Source: CALFXN01 sp937957815
Lineage (GTDB): Bacteria; Synergistota; Synergistia; Synergistales; Aminobacteriaceae
Direction: 5' to 3'
DNA length: 64,000 nt
NCBI GenBank assembly: GCA_036788195.1
Contig: DAIQNX010000014.1
Location: 10,438 to 74,437 of the forward strand
Shown: piece by piece, positions 51,656-63,843 of the stretch
Layout of the letters: each line of letters begins with the position of its first letter
How positions within the stretch are numbered: position 1 is the first letter of the stretch
Translations under genes and position numbers: made by a program
The notes under the pieces: model-generated
What the model was told of the DNA's origin: nothing
Seen by the model: only the letters and a program-made list of their open reading frames with translations
Database searches by the model: none

Positions 51656-52789
51656 ATGCGGTTACGTAAGGTATTGGTTGCTTTACTTCTTGTGTGCGCC
51701 TTTGCGGGGGTCGCGTTTGCCGAAGACGTGATCCGGATTGGAGTCTATCTTCCCCTGACGGGAAGAACCGCTTTCGGTGGCCAGCTGGAGCTCGAAGGAG
51801 TCCAGATGGCTCACAAGGAAATGCCTTCCGTTCTTGGGAAAAAGGTCGAACTCGTTGTCGTCGACAACAAGACAGACAAGGTCGAAGCGGCCAATGCCGT
51901 GAAGCGCCTGATCGAGAAGGAAAAGGTCGTCGCGGTCATCGGAACGTACGGTTCGTCTCTTGCCATGGCCGGCGGGGAAGTCGCCGAAAAGGCCGGAGTC
52001 CCGATGATGGGAACCTCCTGCACGAACCCCCTCGTGACCCAGGGCAAGAAGTTCGTTTTCCGCGCGTGCTTCATCGATCCCTTCCAGGGTGCCGGTGCGG
52101 CGACCTATGCCGTAAAAACCCTGAACATGAAGAAGGCCGCCCTTCTCGTGGACGTGGCGAATGACTATTGCGTCGGACTCGCGAACTTCTTCAAACAGTC
52201 GTACAAGAAGCTCGGCGGAGAGATCGTCTCCGAACTCAAGTACAACTCCGGCGATCAGGACTTCACCGCGCAGCTGACCGAGATCATCAGCAAGAAGCCC
52301 GATGTCCTCTTCCTTCCGGCGGACTTCGCCGAAGGCGCGATCGTGATGAAGCAGGCCAGAGAGCTTGGCGCGAAGTTCCAGATCATGGGCGGCGACGCCA
52401 TGGACAACCCCGAGATCGTGAAGATCGGCGGTGCGGCGGTCGAGGGCTTCATCCACACGACCTTCCCGTATGACCCATCGATGAAGGACATGAGCGACAT
52501 CGCGAAGAAGTTCACCGAGAACTGGAAGAAGGCCTTCCCGGACAAGGATCCGAATGTCAACGCAGCCCTCGGGTACGATTCTTACATGCTTGTCGCCCAC
52601 GCAATCACGACCGCCGGAAAGGCGGAACCGGCGGCCATCCGCGACGCACTCGAGAAGATCAAGGACTTCCCGGGCGTCACAGGAAACAAGACCATCAACG
52701 CCACCCACGATGCCGAGAGCCCGGTCGGCGTCGTCCAGATCAAGAACGGAAAGAAGCTCTTCATCGGAACCGTTTCCCCGCAGATGTAG
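51656..52789 (+). CDS. livK: branched-chain amino-acid ABC transporter substrate-binding protein
   Basis: A 377-residue periplasmic binding protein. The signal peptide is clear (cleavage after VAFA, before EDVIRIGVYLPLTG). The type I periplasmic-binding fold follows, with GVQMAHKEMP, VVAVIGTYGSSLAMAGGEVAEKAGVPMMG and the second-lobe FLPADFAEGAIVMKQA segments. The ligand is probably Leu/Ile/Val or a related amino acid. The ATG at 51656 has GAGGAGGG upstream. A terminator follows, so it is likely made in excess over the membrane parts. Confidence 0.93.
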   Translation: MRLRKVLVALLLVCAFAGVAFAEDVIRIGVYLPLTGRTAFGGQLELEGVQMAHKEMPSVLGKKVELVVVDNKTDKVEAANAVKRLIEKEKVVAVIGTYGSSLAMAGGEVAEKAGVPMMGTSCTNPLVTQGKKFVFRACFIDPFQGAGAATYAVKTLNMKKAALLVDVANDYCVGLANFFKQSYKKLGGEIVSELKYNSGDQDFTAQLTEIISKKPDVLFLPADFAEGAIVMKQARELGAKFQIMGGDAMDNPEIVKIGGAAVEGFIHTTFPYDPSMKDMSDIAKKFTENWKKAFPDKDPNVNAALGYDSYMLVAHAITTAGKAEPAAIRDALEKIKDFPGVTGNKTINATHDAESPVGVVQIKNGKKLFIGTVSPQM

Positions 52790-52813
52790 AAGCACACGAG
52801 ATATGGTCATGCG

Positions 52814-52854
52814 TTGGGGGGAGGAGGGATTCCCTCTTCCCCCCAATTTTTTTT
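52814..52854 (+). terminator. partial terminator between livK and livH
   Basis: TTGGGGGGAGGAGGG pairs with CCCTCTTCCCCCCAA (loop ATT, one G-U pair), then TTTTTTTT. A very strong intrinsic terminator inside the operon, which would reduce transcription of the permease and ATPase genes relative to the binding protein. Confidence 0.9.
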
Positions 52855-52873
52855 GAGTGGGGGGGCAGTTCGC

Positions 52874-53767
52874 ATGAGCTTCGAAATGTTCGTGCAACAC
52901 CTGTTCAACGCAATAACCCTCGGATCGCTGTATGGTCTCGTCGCCATCGGATATACGATGGTGTACGGCATCCTCAGGCTGATCAATTTCGCTCACGGCG
53001 ATATCTTCATGCTCGGCGCCTATTTCATGTTTTTCGGTACGGTCGTGTTCACGCTTCCCTGGGGGGTAGCCGCGGTCATTGCGGTCGCGGGGTCGAGCGT
53101 CTGCGGAATCTTCGTCGATCGGATCGCCTTTCGTCCCCTGCGCGACGCCCCGAGAATCTCCGCCCTTATCAGCGCAATCGGTGTCTCGTTTCTGATCGAA
53201 AACCTCAGTCTCGTTCTGTTTACGGGGCTTCCGCGTCAGGTGATGCAGCCGGAATGGCTCATGAAGGTCTTTATGATCGGTGAGGTCCGGATTCTTCCGT
53301 TGGCGATCATCGTTCCGATCAGCACGTTCATCCTCGTGCTCGGGCTGCTCTGGATCGTTTACCGCACAAAACCGGGGCTTGCGATGCGCGCGATTTCCAA
53401 GGATATCGAGACGACCAGGCTGATGGGCGTTTCGGTCGACAGGATCATCGCGCTGGCTTTCGGTCTCGGCTCGGCGCTCGCTGCCGCCTCGGGCATCATG
53501 TGGGCGCTCAGGTATCCGCAGATCCATCCGTTCATGGGAGTGTTTCCCGGGTTCAAGGCTTTCATCGCCGCCGTTTTCGGCGGCATCGGCTCCATTCAGG
53601 GAGCGATGATCGGTGGAATGCTTCTCGGGCTCATCGAGATCATGATCATCGCCTTCTTCCCGGCGCTTTCAGGATATCGCGACGCGTTCGCCTTCATACT
53701 CCTGATCGTCATCCTCCTCATGAAACCGACCGGACTCATGGGGGAGAAGCTGGAGGACAAGATCTGA
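52874..53767 (+). CDS. livH: branched-chain amino-acid ABC permease LivH
   Basis: A 297-residue membrane protein with about eight helices. YGLVAIGYTMVYGILRLINFAHGD near residue 20 and GVSVDRIIALAFGLGSALAAASGI near 195, the cytoplasmic coupling region, are LivH signatures. It forms the membrane channel with LivM. The start follows a G-run that overlaps the upstream terminator's end; the ribosome site is weak. The stop overlaps livM (TGATG). Confidence 0.95.
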   Translation: MSFEMFVQHLFNAITLGSLYGLVAIGYTMVYGILRLINFAHGDIFMLGAYFMFFGTVVFTLPWGVAAVIAVAGSSVCGIFVDRIAFRPLRDAPRISALISAIGVSFLIENLSLVLFTGLPRQVMQPEWLMKVFMIGEVRILPLAIIVPISTFILVLGLLWIVYRTKPGLAMRAISKDIETTRLMGVSVDRIIALAFGLGSALAAASGIMWALRYPQIHPFMGVFPGFKAFIAAVFGGIGSIQGAMIGGMLLGLIEIMIIAFFPALSGYRDAFAFILLIVILLMKPTGLMGEKLEDKI

Positions 53768-54813
53768 TGAATCCGAAGACGAGAAATTCCCTCCTGAATA
53801 TATCGCTGATCGCCCTGCTCGGCGCCTTTCTCTGGTGGGGAGAAAGCCATCTGGACGGATATCAGATTCAGGTGCTCAACCTCATCGCGGTCAACGCGAT
53901 CCTCGCCCTGAGCCTGAATCTCATCTACGGGTTCACCGGGATGTTCTCGCTCGGGCACGCCGGCTTCATGGCGATCGGGGCGTACGTTTCCGCGCTGCTG
54001 ATCCTGACTCCGGTACAGAAAGAGATGATGTGGATTCTCGAACCCATAGCGTGGCCCTTTTCCGTCATGCAGGCTCCGTTCGTCGTGTCCGTCATTGCGG
54101 GAGGCCTCATTGCCGCCGCCTTCGGCCTGGTGATCGCCATCCCGGTTCTCCGGCTCGGCGGCGACTACCTCGGAATCGCCACGTTGGGCTTCTCAGAGAT
54201 CATCCGCGTGGTCATCACGAACATCACCGCATACACAAACGGGTCGCTCGGGCTCAAGGGGATCCCGGATTACGCCAATCTCTGGTGGAACTACGGATGG
54301 CTGCTGTTCACGCTGTATTTCATCGTCCGGCTTGTGAACAGCAACTTCGGGAACGTCTTCAAGGCGATCCGGGACGACGAGGTCGCCGCGAAGAACATGG
54401 GAATCAATACGTTCCGGTTCCGCGTCATCTCCTTCTCGATCGGCGCGTTTTTCGCGGGCGTCGGGGGAGCGCTCATGGGAAGCCTCATCACGACGATCGA
54501 TCCGAAGATGTTCAGCTTCCTCCTGACCTATAACGTTCTGATGATCGTCGTCGCCGGAGGGCTCGGTTCGATCACGGGGAGCATTCTCGGCAGCGTCGTG
54601 ATCACGATTCTCCTCGAATGGCTCCGGTTCGTCGAAAATCCGCTGACGATCGGATCCTTCGAGATCCCCGGAATTCCCGGGATGCGAATGGTCGTCTTCT
54701 CGCTCCTTCTGATCTTCATCATCCTCTTCCGGCGCGAAGGGATCATGGGCATGAACGAATGGACCTGGGACGGCCTCTTCGCGCGATTCGGAAAGAGAGG
54801 GAAGACGGAATGA
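53767..54813 (+). CDS. livM: branched-chain amino-acid ABC permease LivM
   Basis: A 348-residue membrane protein. NAILALSLNLIYGFTGMFSLGHAGFMAIGAY near residue 40 and RLGGDYLGIATLGFSEIIRV near 127 are standard LivM features; KAIRDDEVAAKNMGI near 206 is the coupling segment. Second permease of the complex. It overlaps its neighbours on both sides (TGATG and ATGA). Confidence 0.95.
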   Translation: MNPKTRNSLLNISLIALLGAFLWWGESHLDGYQIQVLNLIAVNAILALSLNLIYGFTGMFSLGHAGFMAIGAYVSALLILTPVQKEMMWILEPIAWPFSVMQAPFVVSVIAGGLIAAAFGLVIAIPVLRLGGDYLGIATLGFSEIIRVVITNITAYTNGSLGLKGIPDYANLWWNYGWLLFTLYFIVRLVNSNFGNVFKAIRDDEVAAKNMGINTFRFRVISFSIGAFFAGVGGALMGSLITTIDPKMFSFLLTYNVLMIVVAGGLGSITGSILGSVVITILLEWLRFVENPLTIGSFEIPGIPGMRMVVFSLLLIFIILFRREGIMGMNEWTWDGLFARFGKRGKTE

Positions 54814-55607
54814 CGGCGGCCGCTGAGCGATCCTACGCACTCGAAACGCGCGGCATCACGATCCGGTTCGGCGGACTCACGGCGGTCAACGATCTCAACA
54901 TCGCCGTTCCCCACGGGAGCATCGTCGGGCTCATCGGACCGAACGGCGCCGGGAAAACCACGGCGTTCAACATCATCACCGGCTTCTACAAGCCGACGGA
55001 AGGGATTGTCCTCTTCCACGGCGAGGACATAACGGGGCGGGCACCGCACCTCGTCTGCAAGACGGGAATCTCGCGGACCTTTCAGAACATCCGGCTCTTC
55101 TCGAACGAGACGGTGCTCCAGAACGTCATGATCGGGTGTCATGTCCGCCAGAAGAGTCACTGGTGGATGGCGCCGCTGATGTCCCCGCTCTTCACCCGAG
55201 AGGAACGGCAGATTCGCGAGAAATCGCATCACCTTCTCGAGTCGATCGGTCTGGCGCAGTACGCGGACGAGATCTCGAGCTCTCTCCCCTACGGAGCGCA
55301 GCGGCGTCTCGAGATCGCGCGCGCCCTTGCGACGGAGCCGAGATTCCTTCTTCTCGACGAGCCGGCCGCGGGAATGAATCCGCAGGAATCGCTCGAACTC
55401 ATGGGGTTCATCCGGACGCTCCGGAAGGAATACGACCTGACGATCCTTCTCATCGAACACGACATGAAGGTCGTCATGGGCGTGTGCGAGTACATCTGGG
55501 TGCTCGATTACGGGATTCTCATCGCCGAAGGCGGACCGAAGGAAATCCAGTCGAATCCGAAGGTCATCGAAGCGTATCTCGGGGAGGAGGCCGCGGCAAA
55601 TGCTTAA
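54810..55607 (+). CDS. livG: branched-chain amino-acid ABC ATPase LivG
   Basis: A 265-residue ATPase. IRFGGLTAVNDLNI, Walker A GPNGAGKTT near residue 43, the LivG-specific SRTFQNIRLF, a signature-like LPYGAQRRLEIARALA and Walker B FLLLDEPAAGMNP are all present. One of two ATPases energising import. ATGA overlap with livM; eight bases overlap livF. Confidence 0.96.
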   Translation: MTAAAERSYALETRGITIRFGGLTAVNDLNIAVPHGSIVGLIGPNGAGKTTAFNIITGFYKPTEGIVLFHGEDITGRAPHLVCKTGISRTFQNIRLFSNETVLQNVMIGCHVRQKSHWWMAPLMSPLFTREERQIREKSHHLLESIGLAQYADEISSSLPYGAQRRLEIARALATEPRFLLLDEPAAGMNPQESLELMGFIRTLRKEYDLTILLIEHDMKVVMGVCEYIWVLDYGILIAEGGPKEIQSNPKVIEAYLGEEAAANA

Positions 55608-56319
55608 GATCGACTCCCTGCACGTGTATTACGGCGGCATCCACGCGGTCAAGGGGATCAGCGTAGAAATTCCGAGAGGCAGCATCGTCACGCTGATCGG
55701 AGCCAACGGCGCGGGAAAGAGCAGCACGATCCGGGCCATTGCGGGACTTGTCCGGCACGTACAGGGGCAGATTCTCTTCACGGGCCGCGACGGCCGACAG
55801 GTGAATCTCGTCGGGAAACCCCCGGAGACGATGGTGAAGCTCGGAATCGCAATGAGTCCCGAAGGGCGCAGGATCCTGCCCCACCTGACGGTCGAGGAGA
55901 ACCTGAGGCTCGGCGCGTACATCCGCAACGACGTCGACGGAATCACACGGGACATCGACATGGTCTATTCGCTCTTTCCGAGGCTCAGGGAGCGTTCGTG
56001 GCAAAGGGGCGGCACCCTTTCGGGCGGCGAACAGCAAATGCTCTCGGTCGGACGCGCGCTCATGAGCGGGCCGGACATGGTCATGCTCGACGAACCTTCG
56101 CTCGGGCTCGCGCCGTTGCTGGTCAAAGAGGTGTTCGACATCATTCGGCACATCAACAGCGAGGGAAAGACGGTCCTTCTCGTGGAACAGAACGCCTTCG
56201 CGGCCCTCAAGATCGCACACTACGCGTATATCCTGGAGGTCGGAGGCATCGTCCTCCAGGGAACCGGGGAACAGCTTCTGAACGACTCCAGGGTCAAGGA
56301 GGCCTATCTGGGCGGCTAG
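55600..56319 (+). CDS. livF: branched-chain amino-acid ABC ATPase LivF
   Basis: A 239-residue ATPase. YYGGIHAVKGISVEIPRG, Walker A GANGAGKSS near residue 36, the signature LSGGEQQMLSVGRALM and Walker B MVMLDEPSLGLAP are intact; LLVEQNAFAAL carries the H-loop region of LivF. Last gene of the operon, followed by a terminator. Confidence 0.96.
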   Translation: MLKIDSLHVYYGGIHAVKGISVEIPRGSIVTLIGANGAGKSSTIRAIAGLVRHVQGQILFTGRDGRQVNLVGKPPETMVKLGIAMSPEGRRILPHLTVEENLRLGAYIRNDVDGITRDIDMVYSLFPRLRERSWQRGGTLSGGEQQMLSVGRALMSGPDMVMLDEPSLGLAPLLVKEVFDIIRHINSEGKTVLLVEQNAFAALKIAHYAYILEVGGIVLQGTGEQLLNDSRVKEAYLGG

Positions 56320-56354
56320 GAACGTCCGGACGGCGCACACCCGGCGACGAATCG

Positions 56355-56395
56355 AAGGGGATGCGGGCGCTTTCGGGGCGCCCCGCCCCTTTTTT
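56355..56395 (+). terminator. terminator of the liv operon
   Basis: AAGGGG and GCGGGCGC pair with a bulged GCGCCCCGC and CCCCTT, followed by a T-run, 36 bases after the livF stop. Confidence 0.75.
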
Positions 56396-56470
56396 GGTGG
56401 ACGCCGGACACTCTTTGGACGATAATGATGCAACAATGACGAACCTGTCCGCACGAAGGAGGAAAATGCG

Positions 56471-57040
56471 GTGAAGCTGCGCTTCAACCTGCCGAATCTT
56501 CTGAGTCTGCTCCGGGTCTTTCTCGCGCCGCTCGTGCTGATCTTTCTGACGCTCAAGATCAGTTCGCCGATCCGCATCTTCGAGTCCATCGGAATTACCG
56601 TAAGCTACGGAGACCTGATCGCCGGTCTGGTGTTCATTCTCGCCGCACTTACGGACACGGCCGACGGGTACATCGCCCGGAAGAAAGGAATGGTGACGAA
56701 TCTCGGCAAATTCATCGATCCTCTCGCGGACAAAATCCTCGTCATCGCGGCCTTGATCTCTCTCGTGGAACTCCAGCGGCTCCCGGCCTGGATCGTCGTC
56801 ATCATCATCTCCCGCGATTTCATCGTAACCGGGGTACGAATGGCCGCGGCGGCGGAAGGAATCGTCATCGCGGCGTCGAAGGGTGGTAAGATCAAGACCG
56901 TGGCGCAGATCGTGGCGATTTGTCTTCTCATTTTCAACCTCCCCGGAGGCATGATCGCCATGTGGGCCGCGATGCTTCTGACGGTCTGGTCCGGTATGAA
57001 CTACCTGGTCAAGGGAAAACGCCTTCTGATGGATGCATGA
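56471..57040 (+). CDS. pgsA: CDP-diacylglycerol-glycerol-3-phosphate phosphatidyltransferase
   Basis: A 189-residue membrane enzyme that makes phosphatidylglycerol phosphate. The CDP-alcohol phosphatidyltransferase motif D-x2-DG-x2-AR-x8-G-x3-D-x3-D is complete in DTADGYIARKKG followed by GKFIDPLADK near residues 61-87. About five membrane helices. GTG start with AAGGAGGAAAA upstream. It stands alone between the liv operon and secA. Confidence 0.93.
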   Translation: MKLRFNLPNLLSLLRVFLAPLVLIFLTLKISSPIRIFESIGITVSYGDLIAGLVFILAALTDTADGYIARKKGMVTNLGKFIDPLADKILVIAALISLVELQRLPAWIVVIIISRDFIVTGVRMAAAAEGIVIAASKGGKIKTVAQIVAICLLIFNLPGGMIAMWAAMLLTVWSGMNYLVKGKRLLMDA

Positions 57041-57154
57041 GCGATCCTTCCGCGTCGGAGCGATACGCATGTTTTCCGGATGTCCGGTGAATTGCCCCCG
57101 CGAACGCATCTCCTTCCCGAAAACGAGCCCGCGGTGATCTATCCGCCGTATGGC

Positions 57155-57184
57155 TCGTCACAATCGTCCCGTCTGTGGGATAAT
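57155..57184 (+). promoter_or_regulatory. candidate secA promoter
   Basis: TCGTCA (57155-57160) and GATAAT (57179-57184) with an 18-base spacer, 52 bases before the secA ATG, in a 196-base gap that otherwise holds nothing recognisable. Confidence 0.4.
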
Positions 57185-57236
57185 AAAAAACCATGCATGG
57201 GAATTATGAACGATTCTTTTCTACGAGGTGACTTCA

Positions 57237-59915
<2,679 letters not shown>

Positions 59916-59928
59916 GGGGGGATGGGGT

Positions 59929-61773
59929 ATGCGACGACTCCGGTGCGTTGCGGGAGTTCGGCTGATATGCGTTCTGCTCGTCCTGACCGCGGGAACGGCG
60001 TGTGCCGCTCCGCTCGGCGCGGCAAGGGCGGGGCGGCAGGACGGCGCGACGATCGAGAGAATGATTCAGGAATCGCCCGACTTCAGCTCGTTTCCGAAGG
60101 CGGACGGGATCATCTGGCTCAAGGATGTCCACTATGCCCTCTCCGCCGACGGGAGCATGACCCGGACGACTCGCCTCGTGATTCTCGGCAGACAGACCCT
60201 CGGCGAGCGATGGCGAACCTGGACGTTCCTGGTCCCCGAGGGGGGGAAAGTTGAGATCCGGGACTCGAAGATCTATGATCCCGGGACAGGCAGGATGGTA
60301 ACGCCAGTCATTCCCCGGACGTACGAGAGCGGAGGAGCGACTCTCGCCGAAGTCCGCTTTCCGCCTCTCCGGGAGGAGCAGGTTCTCGACCTGACGGTTG
60401 CCGAGACGTTCCCGAGGCACTTCGGGGTGGATGATCTCGTGTGGATTTCGGAGGAACTGCCCCAGTGGGAGCTCCGGGTCATCGTGACGGTCCCCTCGGG
60501 AAGCGAGCTCGCCGTTGCCGGAAGCGAGGTCCCGTCGCGCGAGGACACTGGGGCGGGCAGGGAATACCGTTTCAGGGTCGTCAACACTCCGGCTCACAGG
60601 AACGTCTCGCTCCTCGGCGATACGAGACGGTTCATCGCCTTCGGAATGCGAAAGGGAACCGAACCGGTAACGCGGATGTTCCGGTCCATGGAGACGCGTG
60701 CGATCCCGGCTCCTCCCGCCGCGCTCCGCAGCGCGATGAACGGCGTCAACAAGATCAGGGCCGGCGAAGCCGTTCTCTCGTTCGTCGCCTCATCGCCCAC
60801 GCTCTCTCTCGGAAGGGAGAATGCGATCGGATCGAACGTCCGTCCCGACATCCCCTCCGAAGGGCCATGGACACAGTGGGAGAAAATCCTCATCCTTTCG
60901 AAATGGCTCCGCGAAGCCTCGTGGACGACCAGAGTCTGCTGGCTTTCCGCGACGACGATCAACGACGAGGCTCCGGCGACCGAGGGACTGGTCCTGCGTC
61001 CGATCCTGGAGGTATCGTGCGCGGGGCGCGATTCCTTCTTTCTCGACCTGACCCAGGGAGTGACGACCGAGACGCCGTCCGCTCTCTGGGGACGAACCGT
61101 CTACCAGCTCTCGCAGAAGGGGCTCGAATCGCGTCGCGTTTCTCCGGGAGGAGCGAGAGAGCACAAGCTCATCTTCAGGTGGAATTTCGACCTTCTCGAA
61201 GACGGAACAATTACGGGAATGCTCGATGTGATCGCCCGGAACGGATGGGCCGACATCCTGGTCGGCGACAGAAAAATCACTCCGGAGGACGGGAGCCGGT
61301 TGCTCGAGAATCTCGGGATTCCCGCGGGCGATGTCGAGTCGCAGGACATTCAGGGGACGCGATCGGGGATCCGGATCACGGCGTCCCTCCGACCGAAGCG
61401 CGGTATTTCGGCGGGGAAGGATATTCTCGTGACACTCCCCCTCGTCGTACCGGATATCCTGATCGAGGCGGCGAAAGTGCAGCCTCCGTTCACGGTTCTC
61501 TTCCCGTTCGTCGTCGAACAGGCATTCGACCTGCACTATCCTCCGAAGACGACGTTGTTGCCGATGGCCCCCTCGTCGGGCAAGGTCTTCGACAAGATTT
61601 CGTATGACGAAACATTGAGCCTGCATGAGCGGAAACGGTCCATATCGGGTTCGTCCAGAATCATCGTAAAGACGGAAACGTTCGACGAAATCGCGGCGAA
61701 GTCGTATTCCGAATCCATGCAGCGGTGGTTCAACTTCTCCCACAGGACACTTCCCGTGCGTCTCGGGCGCTAG
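59929..61773 (+). CDS. exported DUF3857-domain protein
   Basis: A 614-residue protein with a signal peptide (cut after TACA, residue about 26). Residues about 45-200 match the DUF3857 pattern: an N-terminal WLKDVHYALSADGSMTRTTRL strand set, then RDSKIYDPGTGRMV and the EEQVLDLTV segment. This domain usually precedes a transglutaminase-like domain, but the Cys-His-Asp triad is not evident in the central part here. The C-terminus is beta-rich. It would act in the periplasm or at the surface; role unknown. AGGGGGGGATG-type site upstream, 13 bases after secA. Confidence 0.75.
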   Translation: MRRLRCVAGVRLICVLLVLTAGTACAAPLGAARAGRQDGATIERMIQESPDFSSFPKADGIIWLKDVHYALSADGSMTRTTRLVILGRQTLGERWRTWTFLVPEGGKVEIRDSKIYDPGTGRMVTPVIPRTYESGGATLAEVRFPPLREEQVLDLTVAETFPRHFGVDDLVWISEELPQWELRVIVTVPSGSELAVAGSEVPSREDTGAGREYRFRVVNTPAHRNVSLLGDTRRFIAFGMRKGTEPVTRMFRSMETRAIPAPPAALRSAMNGVNKIRAGEAVLSFVASSPTLSLGRENAIGSNVRPDIPSEGPWTQWEKILILSKWLREASWTTRVCWLSATTINDEAPATEGLVLRPILEVSCAGRDSFFLDLTQGVTTETPSALWGRTVYQLSQKGLESRRVSPGGAREHKLIFRWNFDLLEDGTITGMLDVIARNGWADILVGDRKITPEDGSRLLENLGIPAGDVESQDIQGTRSGIRITASLRPKRGISAGKDILVTLPLVVPDILIEAAKVQPPFTVLFPFVVEQAFDLHYPPKTTLLPMAPSSGKVFDKISYDETLSLHERKRSISGSSRIIVKTETFDEIAAKSYSESMQRWFNFSHRTLPVRLGR

Positions 61774-61796
61774 GGACATTGACGGAGGCACACAGT

Positions 61797-63473
61797 ATGG
61801 CGGATATCACGGAAAGTTTGGCGACACGCATCAGGGAGGCGCTCCTTTCGTGCGCTTCCGAAATGGATTTCGACCCGGCGGTATTGCCGGAGGTTCTGCT
61901 CGAGCGACCGAAGAGAAAGGATCAGGGGGACTGGTCCACGAACGTCGCGATGCAGCTCGCGCGGACGCTCAGAAAGAATCCGCGCGACGTGGCCGCGAAG
62001 TTGTGCGGTCATATTCCTGTGGGAGACGGCATCGCGCGGACGGAAGTCGCGGGACCCGGATTCGTGAATTTCTTTCTTACGGATTCCTGGATGTCCGACA
62101 CGGTTGCGACGGTCCTTCGGGAGGAGGAGACGTACGGGCGGAGCGATACCGGCGGCGGTCGCCGGGTCCAGGTCGAATTCGTCAGCGCGAACCCGACGGG
62201 GCCGCTGCACGTCGGACACGGACGCGGCGCCGCGGTGGGCGATATCGTGGCCCGGATCCTCGACTTTTCGGGATACTCCGTTCAACGCGAGTACTATATC
62301 AACGATGCGGGGCTCCAGATGTCCATCCTCGGGCGTTCGACCCAGGCACGGTACTTCGAACTTCTGGGAAAGGGGGAACGGGCTCCGTTTCCCGAGGACG
62401 GATACAAGGGCGCGTATATCTACGATCTCGCCCAGGCCGTGATCGCCGAAAAGGGCGATTCGCTCCTCGCTCTTCCGTTGCAGGAGTCGCTTCCGTACTT
62501 CAGGCAGTTTGCCGGAGACCGGATCCTCGCGACCATCAGGTCCGATCTTTCCGATTTCGGCGTGCGGTTCGACGTCTGGTTCTCCGAGAAGGACCTCTAT
62601 GTCGCGGATGACGTTCCGAAGACGATGGAGTTTCTGAAGAACCGGGATTTCGCCTTCGAGCATGAAGGAGCGCTCTGGTTCAAGGCGACCGGTTTCACCG
62701 ACGAAAAGGATCGCGTCCTGATCCGGTCGAACGGGGTTCCGACATATTTCGCGTCGGATATCACGTACCACAAGAACAAGTTCGACCGGGGATTTTCGAA
62801 GGTCATCGATATCTGGGGCGCGGACCATCACGGATACGTGCCGAGGATGAAAGCGGCCGTCGAAGCGCTCGGGAGAGATCCCGAGGACCTCTCCGTCCTG
62901 CTGATCCAGTTCGTCAATCTGCTGCGCGACGGCACTCCCGTCGCGATGTCCACGAGATCCGGCGAATTCGTGACGCTTCGCGAGGTTCTCGACGAGGTCG
63001 GTGTGGACGCGACGCGGTATTTCTTCGTCATGCGCCGGAGCGACAGCCATCTCGATTTCGATCTCGAGCTCGCGAAGCAGCAGTCCAATGAAAATCCGGT
63101 CTATTACATCCAGTACGCCCATGCGCGGATCCGAAGCGTCCTCAGAGAGACGGAAGCCCGTGGCATCCCGCTTCCCGATCCCGCTGTCCTGCGCGGCTTC
63201 GAGTATGCGTCGGACGAGGAAAAGCGTCTGGTCGCAACGCTCGATTCGTTTCCGAAGGAAGTCGGAAAGGCCTCGCGCGAACTGGCTCCCCATGTCATCG
63301 CGTCGTACGCGTATTCGCTTGCGGGGGATTTCCATTCCTTCTACAACGCGCACCGCATTCTCGGAGAAGAGGAGAAGATCGTGAAGGCGCGTCTGTTGCT
63401 CGTCCGCGCGACGGGCATCGTCCTCGGAAGCGCGCTTCGCCTTCTCGGAGTGTCGGCGCCCGAGAAGATGTAG
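61797..63473 (+). CDS. argS: arginyl-tRNA synthetase
   Basis: A 558-residue class I synthetase. The N-terminal ArgRS domain includes GDWSTNVAMQLARTLRKNPR and GPGFVNFFL. The catalytic core shows SANPTGPLHVGHGRGAAVGD (HIGH-type) near residue 128, and the C-terminal region carries MSTRSGEFVTLREVLDEVG, matching the family's KMSKR-like position, and the DALR anticodon domain. The ATG at 61797 has GGAGG nine bases upstream. The following gene begins three bases after its stop. Confidence 0.96.
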   Translation: MADITESLATRIREALLSCASEMDFDPAVLPEVLLERPKRKDQGDWSTNVAMQLARTLRKNPRDVAAKLCGHIPVGDGIARTEVAGPGFVNFFLTDSWMSDTVATVLREEETYGRSDTGGGRRVQVEFVSANPTGPLHVGHGRGAAVGDIVARILDFSGYSVQREYYINDAGLQMSILGRSTQARYFELLGKGERAPFPEDGYKGAYIYDLAQAVIAEKGDSLLALPLQESLPYFRQFAGDRILATIRSDLSDFGVRFDVWFSEKDLYVADDVPKTMEFLKNRDFAFEHEGALWFKATGFTDEKDRVLIRSNGVPTYFASDITYHKNKFDRGFSKVIDIWGADHHGYVPRMKAAVEALGRDPEDLSVLLIQFVNLLRDGTPVAMSTRSGEFVTLREVLDEVGVDATRYFFVMRRSDSHLDFDLELAKQQSNENPVYYIQYAHARIRSVLRETEARGIPLPDPAVLRGFEYASDEEKRLVATLDSFPKEVGKASRELAPHVIASYAYSLAGDFHSFYNAHRILGEEEKIVKARLLLVRATGIVLGSALRLLGVSAPEKM

Positions 63474-63475
63474 CC

Positions 63476-63775
63476 GTGCTCAGACTCCGCTGGGTCGTCC
63501 TCGCCGCGGCGGTCGCGCTCTTCGCTACGATTATGGGGACCGCGTACGTCATCGAACTGAGAGAGATCCACGAACTTTCGGCGACGATCGACAGCCGGAT
63601 GGAGCTTCTCGTCGGGAAGACGAGGGCCCTTCAGGAAATGCGTGAGCAGATTTCGTTCTACAGCACCGAAGAAGGGGTCGCCCACATGGCGAGGGACAAA
63701 TACAATCTCGCCATGCCCGGAGAAAAGATCTACAAGATCATCATCACATCCGGGGATGTGTTGCCGAAAAAATGA
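63476..63775 (+). CDS. FtsB/DivIC-like septum formation protein
   Basis: A 99-residue bitopic protein: membrane segment about 6-25 (VVLAAAVALFATIMGTAYVI), a short coiled coil (about 27-62) and a C-terminal motif EEGVAHMARDKYNLAMPGEKIYKI, which is the FtsB/DivIC signature. It would join FtsL and FtsQ/DivIB in the divisome. GTG start, two bases after the argS stop. The rpsF promoter begins at its 3' end. Confidence 0.85.
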   Translation: MLRLRWVVLAAAVALFATIMGTAYVIELREIHELSATIDSRMELLVGKTRALQEMREQISFYSTEEGVAHMARDKYNLAMPGEKIYKIIITSGDVLPKK

Positions 63776-63789
63776 TGGAAGCGTATAAT
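63761..63789 (+). promoter_or_regulatory. rpsF promoter
   Basis: TTGCCG (63761-63766) and a perfect TATAAT (63784-63789) with a 17-base spacer, overlapping the 3' end of the FtsB-like gene. Confidence 0.85.
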
Positions 63790-63800
63790 CCTGTTTTGTA

Positions 63801-63843
63801 TTTCCCTGCCTCGGGAACGAGGCCATATGTCCATAGGGAGGAG
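63801..63843 (+). promoter_or_regulatory. folded rpsF leader masking the ribosome site
   Basis: GCCTCG-GGAA-CGAGGC forms a hairpin (63808-63823). An outer helix TCCCT/AGGGA (63803-63807 with 63835-63839) would cover the start of the AGGGAGGAGG ribosome site. This resembles leaders through which the S6:S18 complex represses its own operon, but the conserved CCG element of that motif is not evident. Confidence 0.4.
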
